A stretch of 64,000 nucleotides of DNA from Furfurilactobacillus milii (GTDB lineage: Bacteria > Bacillota > Bacilli > Lactobacillales > Lactobacillaceae), in the NCBI RefSeq assembly GCF_009863985.1, contig NZ_WEZT01000021.1, positions 34,969 through 98,968 of the forward strand, given 5' to 3'. The notes below the pieces were generated by a model. The model was not told the DNA's origin. It saw nothing but the letters and a program-made list of their open reading frames with translations, and made no database searches. The translations under genes were made by a program, and so were the position numbers. Below, in pieces: positions 56,850 through 64,000 of this stretch; position 1 is the stretch's first letter; the number at the start of each line of letters is the position of its first letter.

Positions 56850-57782
56850 TTGCGACAACATAAACGTGGCTTACATATTTTCAGTATTATAGCATTACTC
56901 TTAATCGCATTGACTGTTAGCTTAGTAGTGGATCAACGAAGAATGATTGCGCGAGCTAAACCGACCTCAAAAATTCGCGTGGTAAGTTCACTGGATTTCT
57001 ACGCTCAGGCCGCCAGCGCAGTGCTGGGGCAATATGGTCAGGTGACGGCTGTTATTAACAGCCCTAGCATTGACGCGGAAAGCTTTGAGCCAACGACGCA
57101 CACAGCAAAGCAGGTTGCTAAGGCTGATGTGATCATTGAAAATGGTTTGGGTTATGATGACTGGTTGGGAAAAGTTGTGGCAGCGAATGGCCAGGAGAAG
57201 CGCACCATTAATGTTGGGACAGCTTTGATGCACCGACAGGTTGGCGAGAATCCTCACATTTGGTACAATCCGCAGACGATGCCACGCTTAGTTGCACAGA
57301 TGGTAACACGCTTTTCGCGTTTGCAACCTGAGCATAAAGCGACTTTTAAACGGAATGCCGACCGTTACCTCGAGACACTGTCATCGTGGAAAAAGACGAT
57401 TAAACAGCTAAAGCGGACAGGTCATCATCAAGCGGTCGCTGTTAGTGAGCCGGTGTTCAATGACACATTATCGGCAGTAAATTTAAAAGTCACTGATAAT
57501 CATTTTGCCCGTGCTGTTGAAGAGGGAACCGATCCATCGCCAGCAGACATTGCCAAACTAACGCGTGATTTTAAACAACACAGGGTTGCCTTATGGGTTG
57601 TGAACACGCAGAATTCACAGCCAATTGTGAACTCAATGACCAAACAAGCGCGTCGCTACCACATTCCAGTGGTTCAAGTGACGGAAACGTTGCCGTCCAA
57701 TCAGTCGTACGCACACTGGATGACCAATGAATTGAACCAAGTCAAAACTGCGTTAGAGGAGGACAATCAGCATGGCAAGTAA
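56850..57782 (+). CDS. znuA: Zinc/metal ABC transporter substrate-binding protein
   Basis: A 310-residue ZnuA/TroA-type protein. The start is TTG 56850 with AAAGGA upstream; the longer frame to 56769 would cover the Zur box and lacks a ribosome site. An N-terminal helix (about 9-29) anchors it, but no lipobox Cys is present. NPHIWYNPQTM supplies one metal His. Two other usual His positions carry Glu: DAESFEPTT (usually DPHSFEP) and VSEPVFNDTL (usually H). It overlaps znuC by 11 bp. A Zur box upstream makes zinc the likely substrate. Confidence 0.85.
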   Translation: MRQHKRGLHIFSIIALLLIALTVSLVVDQRRMIARAKPTSKIRVVSSLDFYAQAASAVLGQYGQVTAVINSPSIDAESFEPTTHTAKQVAKADVIIENGLGYDDWLGKVVAANGQEKRTINVGTALMHRQVGENPHIWYNPQTMPRLVAQMVTRFSRLQPEHKATFKRNADRYLETLSSWKKTIKQLKRTGHHQAVAVSEPVFNDTLSAVNLKVTDNHFARAVEEGTDPSPADIAKLTRDFKQHRVALWVVNTQNSQPIVNSMTKQARRYHIPVVQVTETLPSNQSYAHWMTNELNQVKTALEEDNQHGK

Positions 57783-58524
57783 TGAGACGCATCAAAAGAT
57801 TGATCCCAATGATCAACCTGACAGCCAACTAACCGAAGATACCATTATGACCGTGGATAAACTGGGGATGAAGTTTGGTCAAAAAACGGTGTTTCAAGGA
57901 CTCACGTTCACGTTAAAGCGTGGCGAATTCCTTAGCGTACTTGGCGAAAATGGGATTGGTAAAACAACCCTTATACGAATTTTACTCCAACAACTGCGGC
58001 CCACGGCTGGCGAAGTTTCGTTTTTGCCGAGTCGCTCCCAGGTAACGATCGGTTACGTTCCGCAATTTAGAAACGTTGATACCGAGTATCCGTTAACCGT
58101 GAAAGATTTTGTGGGTTTGGCACTACATGATCACTTAACGCCATGGTGGTCTAAACACGAAAAGCAACGCTTGAATCAAGTGTTGCACGAAACAGATTTG
58201 ACGCGAATCGCGCACACACCGCTTGGCCGTGTTTCTGGTGGTGAGTTACAGAAAGCTTATTTGGCTCAAGCTTTGATTCGACTGCCACAGTTGTTGATTT
58301 TGGATGAATCGACTGCCAGTTTGGATAACAACATGAAGTTTGAATTGCTGGACTTGCTTAAACAATATCAGCAGCAAACACAGGCAGCAGTCATCTTCGT
58401 AACGCACGATTTGCCATTAACAAAGAAGTATTCTACCAACTTTTTGTTAATGCAGCCGGGCCCGTATCAACTGGGCACGATTGACGAATTGAACGAAACG
58501 GTACTGGAGGCGGCTCATGCTTAA
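57772..58524 (+). CDS. znuC: Zinc ABC transporter ATPase
   Basis: A 250-residue ATPase. Walker A GENGIGKTTLIRI, signature RVSGGELQKAYLAQAL, Walker B LLILDESTASLD (Ser replaces the usual Pro) and FVTHDLPL. GAGGAGG precedes the ATG inside znuA. Eight bases overlap znuB. Confidence 0.9.
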   Translation: MASNETHQKIDPNDQPDSQLTEDTIMTVDKLGMKFGQKTVFQGLTFTLKRGEFLSVLGENGIGKTTLIRILLQQLRPTAGEVSFLPSRSQVTIGYVPQFRNVDTEYPLTVKDFVGLALHDHLTPWWSKHEKQRLNQVLHETDLTRIAHTPLGRVSGGELQKAYLAQALIRLPQLLILDESTASLDNNMKFELLDLLKQYQQQTQAAVIFVTHDLPLTKKYSTNFLLMQPGPYQLGTIDELNETVLEAAHA

Positions 58525-59314
58525 TTATCCATTTATGCAAAATGCCTTTGCGGCGGGCACATTAATCGCAATTGTCAGCGGTATCGTTGGGGTCTTTGTG
58601 GTCGCTCGAAACATGTCTTTTTTAACACATACATTATCTGAAATTGGTTTCGCTGGGGCAGCTTTCGGATTGTTTGTGGGCTGGACACCATTGGCGGGGA
58701 TGCTATTATTTACCAGCGTCAGTTCTGTCGCCGTTGGTCAATTAAGTAGTAAGGCATCCCGTCGTGAGGCGGCGATTACCTCGATTTCAGCGTTGGCGAT
58801 TGGGCTGGGAATTTTGTTCTTGTCGCTATCAAACCAAAATGCCAGTTCAGCTACAAATATTTTGTTTGGCTCGGTCATTGGGATCAGCCGGACATCTGTA
58901 CTGCAAGTTGCTATTTTAGCCTTGGCAGTGATTGTGGTAATTATGGCGGTGTACCGAAGTTTGAAGTTTGATTCGTTTGACGCTGTCGGAGCGCGGGTTG
59001 CCGGTATTCATGGCACCACACTGGCCATCATCTTTCTGGTTGCATTAGCATTTTCAGTCAGTGTGGCCGCTCAAATCGTGGGCTCCCTGTTAATCTTTAT
59101 CTTGCTTACATTACCTGCTTCTGCGGCAAAATATTTTGCACACGGTGTTGGCAGCATGATTGGCCTAGCCATTCTATTTGCTTTGATTGGTGTGTGGCTC
59201 GGTTTGGCGCTGAGCTACTGGACAAACTGGCCGGTCTCTTTCTTCATTGCCGTCATTGAAGTTCTGTTTTACTTTATTGGTCTGATTTTTAATCGCTTCA
59301 CAGCACGAAATTAA
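58517..59314 (+). CDS. znuB: Zinc ABC transporter permease
   Basis: A 265-residue ABC-3 permease with seven to eight helices. GIVGVFVVARNMSFLTHTLS with EIGFAGAAFG is the family motif, and GSLLIFILLTLPASAAKYFA is also typical. Last gene of the zinc operon; a terminator follows. Confidence 0.9.
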   Translation: MLNYPFMQNAFAAGTLIAIVSGIVGVFVVARNMSFLTHTLSEIGFAGAAFGLFVGWTPLAGMLLFTSVSSVAVGQLSSKASRREAAITSISALAIGLGILFLSLSNQNASSATNILFGSVIGISRTSVLQVAILALAVIVVIMAVYRSLKFDSFDAVGARVAGIHGTTLAIIFLVALAFSVSVAAQIVGSLLIFILLTLPASAAKYFAHGVGSMIGLAILFALIGVWLGLALSYWTNWPVSFFIAVIEVLFYFIGLIFNRFTARN

Positions 59315-59329
59315 AGTGGTATGAGAACG

Positions 59330-59352
59330 GCGTCGGAAACGACGCTTTTTTT
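59330..59352 (+). terminator. Terminator of the zinc transporter operon
   Basis: GCGTCG-GAAA-CGACGC with a GNRA-like tetraloop, followed by seven T. Confidence 0.92.
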
Positions 59353-59456
59353 GTGAGAAGCGCCCAGTAATTACGAACGTTGTGCTATTATTAACCAAGG
59401 AAAGAACGCTTTTTGTCGTTCATTGTGAAATTAAAAATGAGTTGAGGTAGCTAAAC

Positions 59457-60293
59457 GTGAAAGTTAGACGATCAGATCGATTGATTGACATGACGCGCTT
59501 CTTATTGGAACGACCACGGACACTGGTTTCGTTGTCCTTTTTTGCTGAGCGTTACGAGTCAGCCAAGTCATCGATTAGTGAAGATTTAACCATTTTAAAA
59601 CGAACCTTTCAGGAACGTGGAACCGGTTTGTTAGAAACTCTGCCCGGTGCTGCGGGTGGTGCTCGGTTCATTCCGTATATCCTGAAGGAAGATGCTTCTG
59701 AATACATCGATTATTTATGTAAAGAAGTTTCGGACTCCCATCGGGTAATGCCTGGTGGCTATGTTTACTTATCTGATTTATTAGGCAAACCAGAAGTCCT
59801 TCGCCAGATCGGTCGTTTGATTGCGACTCAATATATGAACCAAACCATCGATATGGTATTGACGGTTTCTGTGAAGGGGATTCCGATAGCTCAGGCCGTC
59901 GCAGAACAATTGAACGTGCCGTTTGTCATTGCTCGTCAAGATGGGGCCATCACGGATGGCGCCACGGTCAGTGTGAACTATGTGTCTGGCTCATCAACGG
60001 CCATCGAAAAAATGCAGATTTCCAAACGTGCTCTGCCAGCTGGTTCACGAGTATTGATTGTGGATGACTTTGTTAAAGGCGGCGGTACCATTTCTGGTCT
60101 TGCTAGCTTAGTTCGTGAACTGGATTGTGAGGTTGCTGGGATCACCGTGTTTGGTGAAGGCCGCTTTAATGGCGAACGTCAATCTGAAAACTTTACATCA
60201 TTACTGCATGTTGAAACATTACAAAGTGAATCGGAACCAATTCGGGCCACACCGGGGAACTATATGCACCGTGTGTTTGGCAATGAAAGGTAG
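59457..60293 (+). CDS. purR: Purine operon repressor PurR
   Basis: A 278-residue repressor. The N-terminal winged helix (about 1-75, VRRSDRLIDMTRFLLERP and SISEDLTILKRTF) is followed by a phosphoribosyltransferase-like domain with the PRPP motif VLIVDDFVKGGGTISGL. PRPP binding releases it from pur-gene operators. The start is GTG 59457 with TTGAGGTAG upstream. Its position before glmU and prs (which makes PRPP, its effector) is conserved in Firmicutes. Confidence 0.94.
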   Translation: MKVRRSDRLIDMTRFLLERPRTLVSLSFFAERYESAKSSISEDLTILKRTFQERGTGLLETLPGAAGGARFIPYILKEDASEYIDYLCKEVSDSHRVMPGGYVYLSDLLGKPEVLRQIGRLIATQYMNQTIDMVLTVSVKGIPIAQAVAEQLNVPFVIARQDGAITDGATVSVNYVSGSSTAIEKMQISKRALPAGSRVLIVDDFVKGGGTISGLASLVRELDCEVAGITVFGEGRFNGERQSENFTSLLHVETLQSESEPIRATPGNYMHRVFGNER

Positions 60294-60305
60294 GTAAGTT
60301 TTTCA

Positions 60306-61688
60306 ATGAGTTCGAGAAATACCATTATTCTTGCGGCTGGTAAAGGAACCCGCATGAAATCGAAGCTATACAAGGTTTTACACCGGGTTTGTGGTAAAAC
60401 AATGGTCGATCACGTGTTGACTCAGGTTGAATCGACTAACATGGATCGGATCGTGACGATTGTTGGCTATGGAGCAGATGACGTTCGCAAACAATTGGGT
60501 GACCGCACGCAATACGCAATGCAAAAAGAACAATTGGGTACAGGTCATGCCGTATTACAAACGGCACCATTACTAGGCGACGTTGATGGTGTCACACTGA
60601 TTGTCAGTGGTGATACACCGTTGTTTCGGGCTGAAACACTTCAAAAACTGTTTGATTACCACGAAGCAAAGGGCGATGTCGGCACAATTCTGACATCGAT
60701 TGCGCCCAACCCGACCGGTTACGGCCGGATTATCCGAAATGATATTGGGCTCGTAGAAAAGATTGTGGAACAAAAGGACGCTACATCAGAAGAACAGGCT
60801 GTTAAGGAAATTAATACTGGTGTGTATGTTTTTGACAACAAGGCCTTATTTAATGCACTTCACCAAGTTAAAAACGACAATGCACAAGGTGAGTATTACC
60901 TAACTGATGTCATCGAGATTTTAAAGGCAGCTGGTCAACGGGTCGGCGCTTACCGCATGAGTGATTTCAGTGAATCAATGGGTGTTAATGACCGCAAAGC
61001 TTTGGCAACCGCGACAAAAGTTATGCAACGCCGCATCAATGACGAACATATGGCAAATGGTGTGACCTTTATCGATCCAGATCACACGTATGTCGATGTG
61101 GACGTTAAGATTGGTGCTGACACTATTATTGAACCGAATGTTCAGTTAAAGGGGCACACGGTCATTGGCGAGGATTGTATGATTGGCGCCAATTCCGAAA
61201 TTCGTAATAGTGTGATTCACGATGGTGTCACGGTTACCTCCTCATTCATTGAAGATAGTGACATGGCTGATGGCTCTGATATTGGCCCAATGAGTCACTT
61301 GCGTCCAGATGCTCATATTGGTGAAAACGTTCACCTGGGCAACTTTGTTGAGATTAAGAAAGCGACTATTGGTGCACGGACTAAAGTGGGTCACTTGACC
61401 TATGTCGGGAATGCTCAATTAGGAACGGATATTAATGTCGGCTGTGGCGTTGTGTTTGTTAACTACGATGGTGTTGGCAAACATGAATCTATTGTGGGTG
61501 ACCACAGCTTCATTGGCAGTAATTCCAATTTGGTTGCACCGTTAAACGTCGCAGATCATTCATTCATTGCCGCTGGTTCAACGATTACAAAGGATGTTGC
61601 CCGGCATGACATGGCAATCGCCCGTGAACGTCAAACTAACAAGCCGGGTTACTGGTCAAAATTACCGCATAAACCGGAAGACAAATAG
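60306..61688 (+). CDS. glmU: Bifunctional N-acetylglucosamine-1-phosphate uridyltransferase/acetyltransferase
   Basis: A 460-residue enzyme making UDP-GlcNAc for peptidoglycan. The uridyltransferase domain starts [20 protein letters not shown], with [13 protein letters not shown] and VSGDTPLF. From about residue 250 a left-handed beta helix of hexapeptide repeats holds the acetyltransferase site ([23 protein letters not shown]). It starts 12 bp after purR. Confidence 0.96.
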   Translation: MSSRNTIILAAGKGTRMKSKLYKVLHRVCGKTMVDHVLTQVESTNMDRIVTIVGYGADDVRKQLGDRTQYAMQKEQLGTGHAVLQTAPLLGDVDGVTLIVSGDTPLFRAETLQKLFDYHEAKGDVGTILTSIAPNPTGYGRIIRNDIGLVEKIVEQKDATSEEQAVKEINTGVYVFDNKALFNALHQVKNDNAQGEYYLTDVIEILKAAGQRVGAYRMSDFSESMGVNDRKALATATKVMQRRINDEHMANGVTFIDPDHTYVDVDVKIGADTIIEPNVQLKGHTVIGEDCMIGANSEIRNSVIHDGVTVTSSFIEDSDMADGSDIGPMSHLRPDAHIGENVHLGNFVEIKKATIGARTKVGHLTYVGNAQLGTDINVGCGVVFVNYDGVGKHESIVGDHSFIGSNSNLVAPLNVADHSFIAAGSTITKDVARHDMAIARERQTNKPGYWSKLPHKPEDK

Positions 61689-61779
61689 TGCGGATAGTTG
61701 CGTCAAAGTCAGTTAATGAGTACCATTAAGCTATAACAAATGAGTATGAAAAAATTTAATTATCCTTTGTGGAGGGAAC

Positions 61780-62766
61780 ATGTCAACTCAATATTTTGAC
61801 CCCAAACTGAAGATTTTTGCCCTGAATTCAAACCGACCATTGGCAGAAAAAATTGCTAATGAAGTTGGTGTTGAATTAGGTAAAACTTCTGTGGATCGTT
61901 TCAGTGATGGTGAAATTCGCATTAATATCGAAGAAAGTGTGCGTGGGGACAACGTTTATTTGATTCAGTCCACATCAGCGCCCGTTAACGATAATTTGAT
62001 GGAATTGTTGATTATGATTGATGCGCTACGTCGTGCCAGTGCTAATACAATCAATTTGGTTGTTCCTTACTATGGTTACGCTCGTCAGGATCGCAAGGCC
62101 CGTTCACGTGAACCTATCACCGCTAAGTTGGTCGCAGATATGCTTGAAAAAGCTGGTGCGACTCGGTTACTGGCATTGGATCTGCACGCTGCTCAAATTC
62201 AGGGATTCTTTGATATTCCAGTTGACCACATGATGGCAGCACCATTGTTAGCTGACTATTTCATTACGAATCACATTGCTGAACATGCAGTGGTGGTTTC
62301 GCCAGATCATGGTGGGGTGACGCGTGCGCGTGCCTTGGCAGAGTTCCTTAAAGCACCGATTGCAATCATTGACAAACGTCGCCCTCGTGCCAACGTGGCT
62401 GAAATCATGAACATTATCGGTGATGTTAAGGGTAAAAAATGTATCATGATTGATGACATGATTGATACGGCCGGCACGATTACTTTGGGCGCCAAGGCAT
62501 TGATGGATGCGGGTGCAGAAGAAGTTTACGCTTGTTGTTCACACGCTGTGTTGTCTGGCCCAGCGGTTGACCGTTTGAAAGCATCACCATTCAAACAAGT
62601 GGTTGTGACCGACTCAATTAACTTGCCAGAAGAGAAACATTTCGACAAGTTAGTGCAAGTGTCCATTGCACCACTGGTTGGGGATGCAATTCGCCGGATT
62701 AATGAAAACAAGGCTGTTAGCCCGTTGTTCCGGACTCGTTTTCACCGGGATGGGCGTAACAACTGA
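61780..62766 (+). CDS. prs: Ribose-phosphate pyrophosphokinase
   Basis: A 328-residue class I PRPP synthase. [37 protein letters not shown] (ATP loop), [19 protein letters not shown] and the PRPP loop [14 protein letters not shown] are complete. TGGAGGGAAC precedes the ATG. Its product feeds purine synthesis and is the signal for PurR. Confidence 0.96.
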   Translation: MSTQYFDPKLKIFALNSNRPLAEKIANEVGVELGKTSVDRFSDGEIRINIEESVRGDNVYLIQSTSAPVNDNLMELLIMIDALRRASANTINLVVPYYGYARQDRKARSREPITAKLVADMLEKAGATRLLALDLHAAQIQGFFDIPVDHMMAAPLLADYFITNHIAEHAVVVSPDHGGVTRARALAEFLKAPIAIIDKRRPRANVAEIMNIIGDVKGKKCIMIDDMIDTAGTITLGAKALMDAGAEEVYACCSHAVLSGPAVDRLKASPFKQVVVTDSINLPEEKHFDKLVQVSIAPLVGDAIRRINENKAVSPLFRTRFHRDGRNN

Positions 62767-62844
62767 TTTTCGATTAGACAAATTAATTTAGTTAGCTTCG
62801 AATAAATGAGAGCAAGATGTAACAGAACTGGCTTGCTCAGCTAA

Positions 62845-62888
62845 AAAACGACGTTCATGGTCTTTTTCCATGAACGTCGTTTTGTGTC
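62845..62888 (+). terminator. Terminator of the purR-glmU-prs region
   Basis: A perfect 16-bp stem (AAAACGACGTTCATGG and its complement) with a seven-base loop and a T-rich tail. Confidence 0.9.
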
Positions 62889-63025
62889 GGACGGGTGAAA
62901 GACTGCGTTCTGGATCGCAGTTGCGGCACTTTTACTAAACGTTAAATTGGCTTTTTATGTTCCAATCCCATCATTTCACCGTCTATATCATAAAATGTTG
63001 AAGTTATTAAGCTTTTCTTTCGATA

Positions 63026-63074
63026 TGTAACAATAATGACATAATCACGTAATTTTTGTTACAAGTGATATAAT
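63026..63074 (+). promoter_or_regulatory. Promoter and possible operator of the lipoprotein gene
   Basis: TATAAT (63069-63074) is a consensus -10 box, with no good -35. Just upstream TGTAACA (63026) and TGTTACA (63057) are inverted, 24 bp apart; they could be operator half-sites. Confidence 0.4.
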
Positions 63075-63106
63075 TTAAGTATCAAAAGGCACAGGAGATT
63101 TGAAAC

Positions 63107-63133
63107 GTGTCAGAGCGGGGGTACATAAAATGA
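63107..63133 (+). CDS. Possible eight-residue upstream ORF (MSERGYIK)
   Basis: GTG 63107 has AGGAG about eight bases upstream. Its stop TGA overlaps the lipoprotein ATG (ATGA), an arrangement for translational coupling. Its own body carries the GGGGG that serves as ribosome site for the lipoprotein. Confidence 0.4.
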   Translation: MSERGYIK

Positions 63134-64000
63134 GCATTCAAACATTTAAGAAAATGATGACAGGTAGTGTAATTTTGGTCAGTACGGTTCTGTTGACTGC
63201 TTGTGCAAGTACTTCTGCGACGACAGTCAGCGAGGGGCATCATTCAGATAGTGTTCGTAGCAGTCGTAAGAGCGACGTAAAGGTTCCTACACGGACGTCG
63301 AATGTTACAACGGTCGCACCTGCTACAACCAGTTTTTCTAGTGATCAGTCTTCATTAGCCGTAACGGGGACAAGTTCATCCGCTTCCGAGACTAGTGCTG
63401 TTTCTGATTCGGACACGACATCATCTAATGTAAGCACCGCATCGACGAGTTCGGCGCAGACTAGTAGCGTTCAAAGTAGTGTAGTACCAAGTAGTTCTGT
63501 TCAAGAAAATTCAATTCAGGGTAGCTCAGTTCAAAGCGGTTCCGTTCAGAGCAGCTCTGTTAAGGGTAACGCAACTCAAACCAGTTTGAGCAAAGTTGCT
63601 TCAGGCACTGTTGCTACGAGCGGTCAACAAGACAGCAGTCGTGTAGCTAATAGCCAACAAGTTAGTCAAGTTACCGGCAATGCAAACGGGCAGAGTAGCG
63701 TTTCTCCGGTATCGAAGACAAGCGGTGAAACAACGCAACAGCCCGTATCGAACAGTAACAGTACGACGAAGGGTAGCGTCACAACTGCGACCTCCGCGAA
63801 TGGGGTTCTGTCGAACTTTAGAAGCCAGATGGGTTACAACGAGACAAATGGCAGTCGTCAATACACCGTTATTAACAACGGGAATGGCACTTACCAAATC
63901 GACGTTCGGACCCAAGCTCCTGATGCAAACATCAGCAATCTGGCCGGTGTTTACACTTACACACCAGCAAACAAAGAAGTAACAACCGTCTTTTCTGGGG
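63130..64000 (+). CDS. Ser/Thr-rich lipoprotein, runs off the window
   Basis: ATG 63130 starts MSIQTFKKMMTGSVILVSTV, then LLTACAS: a type II signal peptide with lipobox LTAC (Cys at residue 25). A Ser/Thr-rich low-complexity region (about 28-230) includes five-residue units of the form SSVQx (SSVQSS, SSVQEN, SSVQSG, SSVQSS). From about residue 232 a folded domain begins (LSNFRSQMGYNETNGSRQYT, YQIDVRTQAPDANISNL), open at the right edge after 290 codons. It is a surface-anchored protein of unknown function; GGGGG lies before the ATG. Confidence 0.85.
   Translation, partial: MSIQTFKKMMTGSVILVSTVLLTACASTSATTVSEGHHSDSVRSSRKSDVKVPTRTSNVTTVAPATTSFSSDQSSLAVTGTSSSASETSAVSDSDTTSSNVSTASTSSAQTSSVQSSVVPSSSVQENSIQGSSVQSGSVQSSSVKGNATQTSLSKVASGTVATSGQQDSSRVANSQQVSQVTGNANGQSSVSPVSKTSGETTQQPVSNSNSTTKGSVTTATSANGVLSNFRSQMGYNETNGSRQYTVINNGNGTYQIDVRTQAPDANISNLAGVYTYTPANKEVTTVFSG

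Noticed and set aside
62889-62935. A possible 14th, decayed repeat copy (GGGTGAAAGACTGCG)
   Set aside because: It matches only 15 bases of the inverted core and has no closing stem; chance or a relic cannot be told apart.

Overview
The window looks like a chromosomal segment of a Gram-positive member of the Lactobacillaceae. This rests on several things: T-box leaders before tyrS and trpS, WxL/DUF916 cell-surface clusters, a KxYKxGKxW-type signal peptide on an LPxTG-like adhesin, a class II HMG-CoA reductase, and the Firmicutes block metG-tatD-rnmV-rsmA-veg-ispE-purR-glmU-prs. The genus cannot be fixed from sequence alone; Furfurilactobacillus or a relative is only a guess.

Layout. 1-5.2 kb: an IS30-type remnant cutting an ABC exporter, two frameshifted GNAT genes, an NAD(P)-binding protein, a ribbon-helix-helix protein next to an SPFH/band-7 protein, and a hexapeptide acetyltransferase. 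5.4-7.1 kb: a BCCT transporter whose Shine-Dalgarno points at an AUU codon. 7.5-16.9 kb: a surface-protein cluster with two [Mga-like regulator + WxL protein] modules, a third WxL gene split by a 1,019-bp IS-derived insert that carries an rRNA-operon promoter and leader, and a DUF916 protein. 17.0-23.3 kb: a short gene ended by a perfect palindrome made of IS ends, then a 1,955-codon Ala/Ser/Thr-rich adhesin with a one-base deletion inside its signal peptide. 23.3-36 kb: metabolic and housekeeping genes (DUF4931, HhH glycosylase-like, tyrS, OpuC-type osmolyte transporter, TetR, flavin oxidoreductase, a frameshifted Na+/H+ antiporter). 36.5-50 kb: Rrf2, HelD, trpS, Ppx/GppA, mvaA, a zincin-like protein, Sir2, DUF72 and metG. 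49.5-62.8 kb: tatD, rnmV, rsmA, veg, ispE with an apparent ACG start, a hydrolase, an ABC-F gene behind a leader-peptide region, a Zur-type zinc transporter operon, purR, glmU and prs. 63.1 kb to the end: a Ser/Thr-rich lipoprotein running off the window.

The most striking signal is a family of about 190-bp intergenic repeats. There are 13 copies at seven loci. Six loci carry a forward copy followed 70-185 bp later by an inverted copy. Each full copy folds as a long closing stem around three hairpins. The stem sequences change from copy to copy while staying complementary, so the structure has been maintained by compensatory change. I do not recognise the family by name; the arrangement recalls BIME/REP pairs but the unit is much larger.

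A second theme is decay. There are four single-base-type frameshifts, two IS-interrupted genes, and two genes (BCCT, ispE) with a strong Shine-Dalgarno but no standard start codon. Some of these could be sequencing errors; the IS insertions are clearly real.
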